Of a stretch of 64,000 nt of DNA, positions 1 through 8,471 are shown one piece after another; the first letter of the stretch is position 1; the number at the start of each line of letters is the position of its first letter. The notes below the pieces were generated by a model. The model saw nothing but the letters and a program-made list of their open reading frames with translations, searched no databases and had not been told where the DNA came from. The position numbers and the translations under genes were made by a program. Origin of the DNA: JAKFWI01 sp031399165 (GTDB lineage: Bacteria > Pseudomonadota > Alphaproteobacteria > Caulobacterales > Aquidulcibacteraceae); NCBI GenBank assembly GCA_031399165.1, contig JANNOO010000007.1:62001-126000 (forward strand), given 5' to 3'.

Positions 1-535
1 CCGTGTCCAGATAGGTCTCGAACACCGCCTCATCGATAGCGCCAGCGTGTATCTTGCCCTCGGCGGCGTCCGCCGCGATACGGCGCACCGCACGGACGAT
101 CTCTCCTTGCGCGCCATAATTGAACGCGATGGTAAGATTGAGGCCCTTGTTGCCGGCGGTCCGCGCCTCGGCGCGTTCAATGATGTCGCGAATGTCCTGC
201 GCTAGGTTTTCACGCGCGCCAATTACGCGGACACGAACCCCCTCACGCGCGAGCCGTTCGAGATCCCGCGCCACATACAGACGCAACAAATCCAGAAGCG
301 CATTCACTTCCTCCACCGGCCGGCGCCAGTTCTCCGTCGAGAAGCCGAACACGGTCAGGTATTCGATATTGAGCTCGCCGGCGGCCTCCACCGCGCGGCG
401 CAGCGCTTCAACCCCCTGGCTATGGCCAAAAGTACGCGGGCGGCCCCTTGCACGGGCCCAGCGGCCATTTCCGTCCATAATCACGGCGACATGGCGCGGG
501 AGATCGGCTGCGAAGGGTTCCGCCTGGATAGACAT
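1..535 (-). CDS. uppS: Isoprenyl transferase (undecaprenyl diphosphate synthase), 3' truncated by window edge
   Basis: Cis-prenyltransferase that extends farnesyl diphosphate with isopentenyl diphosphate to make the C55 carrier lipid for peptidoglycan. About 178 of the usual ~240-250 residues are visible; the C-terminus runs off the left edge. The translation begins MSIQAEPFAADLPRHVAVIM and continues DGNGRWA, placing the catalytic Asp at residue 21. It is followed by the family motifs FGHSQGVEALRR, LTVFGFSTENW and NLTIAFNYG. The ATG at 535 is the first start after an in-frame stop and lies 23 bp past the frr stop, so uppS is the distal gene of the tsf-pyrH-frr-uppS cluster. Identification is firm. 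Confidence 0.95.
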   Translation of the reverse strand, partial: MSIQAEPFAADLPRHVAVIMDGNGRWARARGRPRTFGHSQGVEALRRAVEAAGELNIEYLTVFGFSTENWRRPVEEVNALLDLLRLYVARDLERLAREGVRVRVIGARENLAQDIRDIIERAEARTAGNKGLNLTIAFNYGAQGEIVRAVRRIAADAAEGKIHAGAIDEAVFETYLDT

Positions 536-558
536 TTTGGGCGGATCAAGCCGGTCGC

Positions 559-1125
559 TCAGACCTGCATGATCTCTTCTTCCTTATGCACTGTAATATC
601 GTCCACTTTTTTCACGAACTGATCGGTGGCTTGTTGCACCTGATCTGCGAGCTTCTTGTGTTCATCCTGACTGATGACATGTTCTTTTTCGAGGCGTTTT
701 AGGTGCTCCATCCCATCGCGACGCACATTGCGCACGGCGACACGCGCCTGTTCGGCGTATTTGCCCGCAAGTTTCGCCAATTCGGCGCGCCGCTCGGTGC
801 TCAGCGGTGGAATTGGCACCCGTATCGACTGTCCATCGGTGATGGGATTGACGCCGAGGCCAGAACTGCGGATCGCCTTTTCAACCGCAACCACCAAGCT
901 CTTGTCCCACACCTGAACCGAAAGCATCCGCGGCTCGGGCACGTTGATGTTTGCGACCTGATTGAGTGGGCTCGAAGTCCCGTAAGCATCGACGTGAATC
1001 GGCTCTAACAGGCTGGCCGAGGCGCGGCCCGTGCGCAGGCCGGCGAATTCGGCTTTCAGCGCCGTCAACGCGCCATCCATTCGCTTCTTGTAATCTTCCA
1101 ACTGGAATTCTGGCGGCTTAGCCAT
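559..1125 (-). CDS. frr: Ribosome-recycling factor
   Basis: RRF splits post-termination ribosomes together with EF-G in the cytoplasm. The 188-residue product matches the family's ~185. It has the three-helix-bundle signature LRTGRASASLLEPIHVDAYG near residues 31-50, the domain II segment NINVPEPRMLSVQVWDKS, and the C-terminal helix ending EEEIMQV. It starts 10 bp after the pyrH stop and is followed by uppS after 23 bp, the usual alphaproteobacterial order. Nothing is odd about length or residues. Confidence 0.98.
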   Translation of the reverse strand: MAKPPEFQLEDYKKRMDGALTALKAEFAGLRTGRASASLLEPIHVDAYGTSSPLNQVANINVPEPRMLSVQVWDKSLVVAVEKAIRSSGLGVNPITDGQSIRVPIPPLSTERRAELAKLAGKYAEQARVAVRNVRRDGMEHLKRLEKEHVISQDEHKKLADQVQQATDQFVKKVDDITVHKEEEIMQV

Positions 1126-1135
1126 CGCGGTTTCC

Positions 1136-1885
1136 TCAGGCTGCTTTTCCGATCAGTGTTCGTACGCCCTCGCCCCTGACCACCTCAATCAACGCGCCGC
1201 TTTTGCGGATGGAGAACACGATGATCGGAATCTCGTTATCGCGCATCAGGCTGACCGCGGAGGCGTCCATTACCCGCAAATCTTTCGACAGCACGTCGTG
1301 ATAGCTGAGTTGATCATAGCGCACCGCGTGCGGATCTTTCTTGGGATCGGCGGAATAAACGCCATCGACGCTGGTGCCCTTCAGGAGCGCGTCGCATCCC
1401 ATCTCCGCAGCCCGGAGCGCCGCGGGCGTATCCGTGGTAAAATATGGGTTGCCGAGGCCGGCGGCGAAAATGACTACGCGGCCCTTTTCCAGATGCCGCA
1501 GCGCGCGGCGGCGAATGTACGGCTCGCAAATCGCGTCCATCGGGATTGCCGATTGCACGCGGGTGTGGACGCCGAGTTTCTCCAGTGAGCCCTGCATCGC
1601 CAGAGCGTTCATGATCGTGGCAAGCATGCCCATATAGTCGGCGGTAGCGCGATCCATGCCGCGCGCCGCGCCTTGCAGGCCCCGGAATATGTTGCCGCCG
1701 CCGATGACAAGGCAAATCTCGACGCCGCTGGCCTGTACGTCCGCGACTTCGGCGGCGACGCGGTCGCACTCAGCAATGTCGATCCCATAAGAACCGGCGC
1801 CAACCAGCACTTCGCCCGATATCTTGAGGAGCACGCGCTTATAAGGGCCGCCCGGCTCAGCACGGGATATGGGGTCTGCGCTCAT
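1136..1885 (-). CDS. pyrH: UMP kinase
   Basis: Phosphorylates UMP to UDP with ATP in pyrimidine nucleotide synthesis; bacterial UMP kinases are hexamers of the amino-acid-kinase fold. The 249-residue product has the N-terminal phosphate-binding segment KRVLLKISGEVL (residues 16-27), the glycine-rich VIGGGNIFRG, and the UMP-binding region with TDTPAALRAAEMGCDALLKG. The C-terminal VMDASAVSLMRDNEIPIIVF is also typical. It follows tsf after 75 bp, a gap long enough for a weak internal promoter, though I could not define one. Confidence 0.97.
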   Translation of the reverse strand: MSADPISRAEPGGPYKRVLLKISGEVLVGAGSYGIDIAECDRVAAEVADVQASGVEICLVIGGGNIFRGLQGAARGMDRATADYMGMLATIMNALAMQGSLEKLGVHTRVQSAIPMDAICEPYIRRRALRHLEKGRVVIFAAGLGNPYFTTDTPAALRAAEMGCDALLKGTSVDGVYSADPKKDPHAVRYDQLSYHDVLSKDLRVMDASAVSLMRDNEIPIIVFSIRKSGALIEVVRGEGVRTLIGKAA

Positions 1886-1960
1886 GACTAGCCTTCGCGT
1901 GAAAATGTGGCGCCGAGTCTACCCCCGGCGCCCGCGGCAGCGCAAAGGCAAAGGAGGCCC

Positions 1961-2899
1961 TTAGCGGCCCCCCATGGCGGCGACTTCGGCCGCGAAATCG
2001 TCCACTTTTTTTTCCACACCCTCGCCGAGCGCAAACCGCACGAACTTCGTGACCGTCACCGGCTTGCCGAGCGACTTGGCGGCGTTCTGGACGGCTTGCT
2101 CTACGGTCGTCTTGTCGTCGTGGATGAACTTCTGCTTCAGCAGAACGATTTCCTCGAGAACCTTGCGCACTTTGCCGTTCACCGCGCCGTCTATTACGTT
2201 TTGCGGCTTGCCAGCGAGCTTGGGATCCTCTTTCACCTGCTCGATCGCAACGGCGCGCTCACGCTCCATGCGGTCAGCGGGCATATCGGCCTCCGTCAAC
2301 GCAATCGGGCCTGCGGCAGCGATGTGCTGCGCCAGCTTCTTGGCGAAAGCATCGAGTTCGTCACCCGTCGCTTCGGATTCTAGCGCCACAAGCACGCCGA
2401 TACGGCCGAGGCCAGGCGCGATCGCCGCGTGAACATAGGAGCCGATTGCGCCTTTGTTGACCGAAAGGGCAGCCGAACGGCGCATCGTCATGTTCTCGCC
2501 GATCGTTGCGATCAGGCGTGCGATCATGTCGTTGACCGTGCCTTCCCCATCCGGCGATTTCGCCGCGAGGATCCCATCCCGATCACCGTCCTTTTCAAGG
2601 CCGATCTTTGCGAGCGCGGACGCTGCGCGCTGGAATTGCTCATTGCGCGCCACGAAATCGGTTTCGGAGTTGAACTCGATCGCCGCAGCCTTGTCGCCCG
2701 CCACTTCGATACCAACCAAACCTTCAGCCGCCGCGCGATCGGCTTTTTTAGCAGCCTTCGAGAGGCCTTTGGCGCGCAGCCAATCGATGGATGCTTCAAG
2801 GTCGCCGTTGTTCTCGGCGAGCGCCTTCTTGCAGTCCATCATGCCTACGCCGGTTTTTTCCCGGAGCTCCTTTACGAGCACCGCGCTGATGTCGGCCAT
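1961..2899 (-). CDS. tsf: Translation elongation factor Ts
   Basis: Guanine nucleotide exchange factor that regenerates EF-Tu-GTP. The 312-residue protein has the N-terminal UBA-like helix bundle with TGVGMMDCKKALAE (about residues 16-29). The EF-Tu-contacting motif TDFVARNEQF follows at about residues 80-89, then two core subdomains. Length is normal for the alphaproteobacterial family. It lies 24 bp downstream of rpsB, the near-universal rpsB-tsf pair, and is probably transcribed from the rpsB promoter. Confidence 0.98.
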   Translation of the reverse strand: MADISAVLVKELREKTGVGMMDCKKALAENNGDLEASIDWLRAKGLSKAAKKADRAAAEGLVGIEVAGDKAAAIEFNSETDFVARNEQFQRAASALAKIGLEKDGDRDGILAAKSPDGEGTVNDMIARLIATIGENMTMRRSAALSVNKGAIGSYVHAAIAPGLGRIGVLVALESEATGDELDAFAKKLAQHIAAAGPIALTEADMPADRMERERAVAIEQVKEDPKLAGKPQNVIDGAVNGKVRKVLEEIVLLKQKFIHDDKTTVEQAVQNAAKSLGKPVTVTKFVRFALGEGVEKKVDDFAAEVAAMGGR

Positions 2900-2923
2900 T
2901 TTCGTACTCCCGTTTGGGAAAGG

Positions 2924-3697
2924 TTAGTTAGGAACTTCGGCTACGGGTTCGCTGAGCGCGGGCTCTGCGGGAGGCGTTTCTGAAGCGCCGATATCGACGC
3001 CGGAAGCAGATTGACCAGCTGAGAGACCGTCCAACACGGAATCGGCGATCAGATCGCAGTACATCTGAATTGCACGCGCCGCGTCGTCATTGCCCGGGAT
3101 CGGGAAATTGACCTCATCCGGATCGCAATTGGTATCGACAATGGCGACCACCGGGATGCCGAGCTTGCGCGCTTCTTGGATAGCGATCGCTTCCTTGTTG
3201 GTGTCGATCACGAACATCAGGTCCGGCAGCCCGCCCATGGCGGCGATACCGCCGAGCGAACGGTCGAGCTTGTCGCGTTCTCGCGTCAGGTTCAGCACTT
3301 CCTTTTTTGTCAGGCCCAGACCGCCCTGCTCGATGATCTCTGTCAGCTCTCGCAGGCGCGAGATCGATTTCGAGATCGTCTGCCAATTGGTCAGCGTGCC
3401 GCCAAGCCAGCGGTGATTTACATAATACTGTGCGCAGCGCTTGGCCGAACCGGCGATAAAGTCCGAAGCCTGCCGCTTGGTGCCGACGAACAGGATGCGC
3501 CCGCCCTTGGCGGCCGTTTCGCGAACCTTGAGCAGCGCCTGGTGCAGCAACGGCACGGTCTGGCTGAGGTCGATAATATGGATATTGGAGCGGACGCCAA
3601 AGATGAAGCGCCCCATCTTCGGGTTCCAACGGTGGGTCTGGTGGCCAAAATGCGCGCCTGCTTCCAAGAGCTGGCGCATGCTGTAATCGGGCAGCAT
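2924..3697 (-). CDS. rpsB: 30S ribosomal protein S2
   Basis: Primary component of the 30S platform. The 257-residue protein opens with SMRQLLEAGAHFGHQTHRWN, the family signature, and contains NHRWLGGTLTNWQTI and the C-terminal VDTNCDPDEVNFPIPGNDDA. A poorly conserved acidic, Pro/Ala-rich tail of about 30 residues follows the core. The ATG at 3697 is preceded by GAGG five bases upstream. It lies 123 bp after the dnaE stop, and a promoter-like sequence in that gap suggests it starts its own transcript. Confidence 0.98.
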   Translation of the reverse strand: MLPDYSMRQLLEAGAHFGHQTHRWNPKMGRFIFGVRSNIHIIDLSQTVPLLHQALLKVRETAAKGGRILFVGTKRQASDFIAGSAKRCAQYYVNHRWLGGTLTNWQTISKSISRLRELTEIIEQGGLGLTKKEVLNLTRERDKLDRSLGGIAAMGGLPDLMFVIDTNKEAIAIQEARKLGIPVVAIVDTNCDPDEVNFPIPGNDDAARAIQMYCDLIADSVLDGLSAGQSASGVDIGASETPPAEPALSEPVAEVPN

Positions 3698-3785
3698 GGT
3701 ATCCTCGTTCCGGTTAACCGCCGCGGGAGGAGCCGGACGAAGCGCCCGGCACCGGAGTTATGTGCCCCGCGTGTGAAGTGTCGCG

Positions 3786-3814
3786 GATATAGGCGGACCG
3801 GCTCGAAAGGGCAA
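3786..3814 (-). promoter_or_regulatory. Predicted sigma-70-type promoter of rpsB-tsf
   Basis: On the minus strand a TTGCCC -35-like hexamer (3809-3814) is separated by 17 bp from a TATATC -10-like hexamer (3786-3791). It sits in the dnaE-rpsB gap about 90 bp upstream of the rpsB start, leaving a leader of roughly 80 bases. The elements are visible; promoter activity is inferred from spacing and context. Confidence 0.45.
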
Positions 3815-3820
3815 GCCGCA

Positions 3821-6800
3821 TTAAACCACCCGCTCCACCCCACGGGAGGCTTTCAGGGCGGCGCGCGCAGAAGGTCCGGCTGGAAACAGCCCCTTGGGCT
3901 GAACCTCGACTTCGCGCCCATCATTCAGGCGCAGGATCAGCCTCAGCGGCCGAGCTTCCTCTCCGCGGGCAGCGTTCAGGGTGCGGAGTGTCGCGACCAG
4001 GGTCGGAAAATTGTTTGCGCCCTCGCGGATCACGATCTTCAGATCGTCACCCCCACGCGCCTCGGCCGCCTCCAACGGCTCGAACATATCAGAGGTGAGG
4101 CGCAATTCGCCATCTCGCCATCTCGCCCGCAGGCGGGTCACGATCGCCTTGCCGGGCTGCATCACTTCGCGCGCGGACGCCAGATTTTCGCCGAGGACCA
4201 TCGCCTCGAACTCGCCGGTGGGGTCCGACAAGGTGACAAAGCCGAAGCGCACGCCGTCCTTCGTAGTGATTTCGCGAATCTTGCGCACGACGCCCGCGAC
4301 CGCAAAGGCGCGCGGTTCGGTCTCGCCCTCATCGTGAATCATCGCGTAGGTCGAATATTTTCCCGGGGGCGCGTGAGCCAGGAACACATCGAGCGGATGG
4401 CCCGACAGATAAAACCCGACGCTGTCGCGCTCGTTATCCAGCCGTTGTTCGGCAGACCACGGCGTCGCTTTGGGAAGAGACGGCCTCGCCAGCTTCACGC
4501 CATCGCCGCCAAACAGACTGGCTTGCGCCGACGTCCGCTCCTCCGCCGCGCGGAGCGCAAGCGCGGCGATCGTTTCGCACGCGGCAAACGCACGGGCACG
4601 GTCCGGCTCCAGCTTGTCGAACGCGCCGGCGCGCGCGAGATTTTCCAGCTGCCGGCGGTTCACCGCCCTCGGATCAAGCCGCTCCGCGAAATCGAGAATG
4701 TCCTTGAACTTGCCGTTCTTCGCCCGCTCGGCCACGACAAGCTCCATCGCCTGTTGACCAACATTTTTGACAGCGCCAAGCGCGTAACGCACCTTTCCGT
4801 CCTCGACCGTGAAGTCCGCGCCGGAGGCATTTACGTCTGGCGGCAGCACCTCCAGGCCCATCCGCCCTGCTTCCTGGCGGAAAATGGCGAGCTTGTCGGT
4901 ATTGCCCGCATCAAGGCTCATAGAAGCGGCAATGAATTCGACCGGGTAATTGGCCTTGAGATAGGCCGTTTGATAGGCGATTACCGCATAGGCGGCCGCG
5001 TGCGATTTGTTGAACCCGTAGCCTGCAAACTCCTCAACCAGATCGAAAATGTATGACGCGCGTTGTTCCGGAACGCCCCGCGCCTTCGCGCCATCAATAA
5101 AGCGCGACTTCTGATTGGCCATTTCTGCTGGCTGCTTCTTGCCCATTGCGCGGCGCAGAAGGTCGGCTTCCCCCAGCGAATAGCCCGAAAGCGTCTGGGC
5201 AATCTGCATCACCTGCTCCTGGTAGATGATGACGCCATAGGTTTCCTGCAGGATCGGCTGCAGACTGGCGTGCAGATAATCGGCCTCCTCGCGCCCGTGC
5301 TTCACCGCCGCATAGTGGTCAATGTTCTTCATCGGGCCAGGGCGATAGAGGGAAATGAGCGCGATGATGTCGTCCAGCGTGGTCGGTTTGACCTTGCGCA
5401 ACGTGTCGCGCATGCCCTGGCCTTCGAGCTGGAACACGCCGAACGTCTGGCCAGCGCGCATCAACTCGTATGATGCCTCGTCGTCATAGCCGATTTGCGA
5501 GAGATCGAGGTCGATGCCTCGTTGACGCAAGAAACCAAGCGCACGATCGATGACCGTAAGCGTTTTCAAACCGAGAAAGTCGAACTTCACCAGGCCGGCC
5601 GGCTCGACCCATTTCATATTGAACTGGGTCGCGGGAATGTCGGAGCGCGGGTCGCGATACAGTGCAACCAGTTCTACCAGCGGCCTGTCGCCGATCACGA
5701 TGCCGGCTGCGTGGGTGGAGGCGTTGCGGTGCAGGCCTTCAAGCTGCAGCGCGACGTTGATGAGCGCATCTACTTCCGGCTCGCTCTCGCGCGCTTGCTT
5801 CAAGCGTGGCTCTACCTCAAGGGCTTTGGCCAACGTCACCGGGTCCGCCGGATTGGCGGGGATCAATTTTGCCAGCCGATCCACCTGACCGAACGGCACC
5901 TGCATCACACGGCCGACGTCGCGCACGACGGCGCGCGCTTGCAGTGTGCCGAAGGTGATGATCTGCGCGACGCGATCGGCGCCGTACTTCTCGCGCACGT
6001 AATCGATGACTTCGCCGCGGCGGTCCTGACAGAAGTCGATATCGAAATCGGGCATCGAGACGCGTTCTGGATTGAGGAAGCGCTCAAAGAAGAGTCCAAA
6101 CCGCAGCGGATCGAGGTCGGTGATCGTTAGCGCCCAGGCCACGAGCGAGCCCGCCCCCGAACCCCGTCCCGGTCCAACCGGGATGTTTCGATCCTTCGCC
6201 CATTTGATGAAATCAGAAACGATCAGAAAGTAGCCCGGAAAGCCCATCTGAATGATGACGCCGAGCTCGAATTTCAACCGCGCTTCATACTCTTCCTTGG
6301 TAGCGGCCATGTTGTCGCCAAGCGCCTTCAGGCGCTTGCGCAGGCCTTCCTGGGCCTGGGCTGTCAATTCGGCTGGTTCGTCGCGGCCCTTTTTTGTGTC
6401 GAAGCGCGGCAGGATAGGTTTGCGCTTTCCTACCCGAAATGCGCAGCGGCGGGCGATGTCGATAGATTGCTCTATCGCCTCCGGAAGGTCGGCGAACAAC
6501 GCGCGCATTTCGGTGGCGGATTTAAAGTAATGTTCTGCCGAAACACGGGGGCGTTCCGGCTCGCCCAGGTAGGACGAGGCGGCAATACACATCAGCGCAT
6601 CATGCGCGCGGTGATCTTCTCGCTTTTCAAACCGGATATCATTCGTCGCCGCCAGCGGCAGGCCCACTTCATAAGCCAGTTCAATAAGCGCCGCCTCGGC
6701 TTCTGCCTCTCCAGGTTCACCGTGTCGCTGCAATTCAATGTAGAGGCGGTTGGCGAACGCTTCACGCAGCGGTTTAATGATCTCGCGCGGATCGCGAGCT

Positions 6801-7240
6801 GCCGCAATTAATGCATTGGCGAGCCCCTCGCCGCCGCCCGTCAACGCGATCAGGCCGGCGCTACGCTCAAGCAGCATTTCGAGCGGCACGTGCGGCGGCT
6901 CCGTCGACTCAGCGTCGAGATACGCTGATGTTGAGAGCGCCATGAGATTGACGTAGCCGGTCTCGCTCTGCGCGAGCAGTGCGATAACGCCGCTTGTCCC
7001 GCGCGCTTCGCGCACGGTAAGCGCCAATCCGACGATCGGCTGCACACCTTTTTCGGCCATCACCTCGGAGAATTCGAGCGCTCCAAACAGATTGTTGTTG
7101 TCTGTAAGGCCCAGCGCCGGCATGTGACGCGCCTTGGCGAGCGCTGCCAGTTCCTTAACGTGCAGCGCGCTTTCGAGCAGCGAATAGGCTGATCGCCCGC
7201 GCAGGTGAACGAACAGGTCGCCTGCTTCCGTAATGCTCAT
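3821..7240 (-). CDS. dnaE: DNA polymerase III alpha subunit
   Basis: Replicative polymerase catalytic subunit. From the chosen start it is 1139 residues, normal for DnaE. Visible in order are the N-terminal PHP domain (FVHLRGRSAYSLLESALHVK, ALGLTDNNNLFGALEF), the polymerase core with GPGRGSGAGSLVAWAL and the catalytic PDFDIDFCQD, and the tandem helix-hairpin-helix region. The C-terminal OB domain is marked by VRKIREITTKDGVRFGFVTL. An upstream in-frame ATG at 7294 would add 18 residues. I prefer 7240 because GGGAGA lies five bases before it and because that choice leaves room for divergent promoters facing the VOC gene. Confidence 0.97.
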   Translation of the reverse strand: MSITEAGDLFVHLRGRSAYSLLESALHVKELAALAKARHMPALGLTDNNNLFGALEFSEVMAEKGVQPIVGLALTVREARGTSGVIALLAQSETGYVNLMALSTSAYLDAESTEPPHVPLEMLLERSAGLIALTGGGEGLANALIAAARDPREIIKPLREAFANRLYIELQRHGEPGEAEAEAALIELAYEVGLPLAATNDIRFEKREDHRAHDALMCIAASSYLGEPERPRVSAEHYFKSATEMRALFADLPEAIEQSIDIARRCAFRVGKRKPILPRFDTKKGRDEPAELTAQAQEGLRKRLKALGDNMAATKEEYEARLKFELGVIIQMGFPGYFLIVSDFIKWAKDRNIPVGPGRGSGAGSLVAWALTITDLDPLRFGLFFERFLNPERVSMPDFDIDFCQDRRGEVIDYVREKYGADRVAQIITFGTLQARAVVRDVGRVMQVPFGQVDRLAKLIPANPADPVTLAKALEVEPRLKQARESEPEVDALINVALQLEGLHRNASTHAAGIVIGDRPLVELVALYRDPRSDIPATQFNMKWVEPAGLVKFDFLGLKTLTVIDRALGFLRQRGIDLDLSQIGYDDEASYELMRAGQTFGVFQLEGQGMRDTLRKVKPTTLDDIIALISLYRPGPMKNIDHYAAVKHGREEADYLHASLQPILQETYGVIIYQEQVMQIAQTLSGYSLGEADLLRRAMGKKQPAEMANQKSRFIDGAKARGVPEQRASYIFDLVEEFAGYGFNKSHAAAYAVIAYQTAYLKANYPVEFIAASMSLDAGNTDKLAIFRQEAGRMGLEVLPPDVNASGADFTVEDGKVRYALGAVKNVGQQAMELVVAERAKNGKFKDILDFAERLDPRAVNRRQLENLARAGAFDKLEPDRARAFAACETIAALALRAAEERTSAQASLFGGDGVKLARPSLPKATPWSAEQRLDNERDSVGFYLSGHPLDVFLAHAPPGKYSTYAMIHDEGETEPRAFAVAGVVRKIREITTKDGVRFGFVTLSDPTGEFEAMVLGENLASAREVMQPGKAIVTRLRARWRDGELRLTSDMFEPLEAAEARGGDDLKIVIREGANNFPTLVATLRTLNAARGEEARPLRLILRLNDGREVEVQPKGLFPAGPSARAALKASRGVERVV

Positions 7241-7344
7241 TCCATTCTCCCGCGCATTAGCGAAGCGCGATTCCGGGCGGCTTGCCAAAGGCATTTATTC
7301 CTGTTTTGTTCCAGTCAATCAACCATCGGCGCGGAGCCGTCCAC

Positions 7345-7770
7345 ATGGAACAACGCTTGAGCTTTCTGACGCTGGGCGTCCGCGACTTCGCCCGCGCGCT
7401 GGCTTTCTACCTCGACGGGTTCGGCTGGACGCCCATCCGGGTGATGGAAAAGGTCGCATTTTTCCAGATGCCGGGGTTTGTGTTCGCGCTGTATCCTCGC
7501 GACCTGCTGGCGGAAGATGCGAATATCGCGAGCGAAGGCAGCGGCTTTTCGGGTTTCAGTCTCGCGATCAATGCGCGCGACGAAAACGGCGTCGAAGCCA
7601 TGCTGGCTGACGCCGAGCGCGCCGGCGGCAAACTGCTAAAGCCCGCGCAGAAGGCGTTCTGGGGCGGCTATCACGGCTACTTCGCAGATCCCGACGGGTT
7701 CGCCTGGGAAGTGGCGTACAATCCTGACGTCACGATCACCGCCGATGGCTTCACAATCTGGCCCGGCTAG
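7345..7770 (+). CDS. VOC (glyoxalase/bleomycin-resistance fold) family protein
   Basis: A 141-residue single VOC protein. The paired beta-alpha-beta modules run about residues 5-60 (LSFLTLGVRDFARALAFYLD) and 70-130, ending FADPDGFAWEVAYNP, with a Glu at the usual second-module metal position. Substrate cannot be inferred; the family includes dioxygenases, isomerases and antibiotic-binding proteins. The ATG at 7345 has GGAG eight bases upstream; an earlier in-frame ATG at 7282 lacks such support. It is transcribed divergently from dnaE and convergently with lolD, with the two stop codons interlocked in one CTAG. Confidence 0.85.
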   Translation: MEQRLSFLTLGVRDFARALAFYLDGFGWTPIRVMEKVAFFQMPGFVFALYPRDLLAEDANIASEGSGFSGFSLAINARDENGVEAMLADAERAGGKLLKPAQKAFWGGYHGYFADPDGFAWEVAYNPDVTITADGFTIWPG

Positions 7771-8471
7771 CGCTCCTGCTCAACCAGCGCACCATCTTTC
7801 AAAGTTAGCACCCGATCCATGAAACGTGTGAGATCAAGATTATGCGTTGCCACGAGCGCCGACACCCTCTCTTCACGCACGAGATCAAGTAGGGCCTGGA
7901 AAACCGAAGCTGATGTTGTTGGGTCGAGATTGCCGGTCGGCTCGTCGGCCAACACCACGGCCGGTTCGTTGGCCAAAGCGCGGGCGATCGCGACGCGTTG
8001 TTGCTCACCTCCAGATAGTTGCGGCGGTTGGTGATTGAGCCGCTCGCCTAGGCCCATGCGCGTAAGCAAGCGCTCAGCTTTCGCGCGCGCGGCGTTATGC
8101 TTTCCGCCGTCGATGATCCGCGGCAGCGCAACGTTATCCAGCGCATCGAACTCCGGAAGCAAATGGTGGAATTGATACACAAATCCGATCCGCTTGCGGC
8201 GAATCGCACTGCGCTTGTCGTCGCTCAGATCCCAAGCCGATTGACCCTCGATCCAAACTTCGCCGCCGCTCGGCCGTTCAAGCAAGCCAGCGGCATGCAA
8301 AAGCGAAGACTTGCCTGAACCAGAAGGGCCCACCAGACCGACGATCTCACCGGGCCGCAGCTCCAGATTCACATGGTGCAGAACCACGAGTTCCTTGTCA
8401 CCAGATTTGAAATGCCGCTCGATGCCCCGCAGGGCCAGAACTGGCTCGACGCCGCGCGCCAACTCACTCAT
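7767..8471 (-). CDS. lolD: Lipoprotein-releasing ABC transporter ATP-binding protein LolD
   Basis: ATPase of the Lol complex that releases outer-membrane-destined lipoproteins from the inner membrane. The 234-residue product has Walker A GPSGSGKSS at residues 48-56, the Q-loop VYQFHHLLPEFDALDNV typical of LolD/MacB-type ATPases, signature LSGGEQQRVAIARAL and Walker B VVLADEPTGNLD. The ATG at 8471 overlaps the lolC end by 8 bp, giving translational coupling. A longer reading with 30 extra Arg-rich residues would lie inside lolC and is unlikely. Confidence 0.95.
   Translation of the reverse strand: MSELARGVEPVLALRGIERHFKSGDKELVVLHHVNLELRPGEIVGLVGPSGSGKSSLLHAAGLLERPSGGEVWIEGQSAWDLSDDKRSAIRRKRIGFVYQFHHLLPEFDALDNVALPRIIDGGKHNAARAKAERLLTRMGLGERLNHQPPQLSGGEQQRVAIARALANEPAVVLADEPTGNLDPTTSASVFQALLDLVREERVSALVATHNLDLTRFMDRVLTLKDGALVEQER

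Noticed and set aside
3176..5056. Long open frame (626 codons) on the plus strand opposite dnaE and rpsB
   Set aside because: It lies antisense to two clear genes, shows no domain or membrane pattern, and is of the kind that GC-rich codon use creates.
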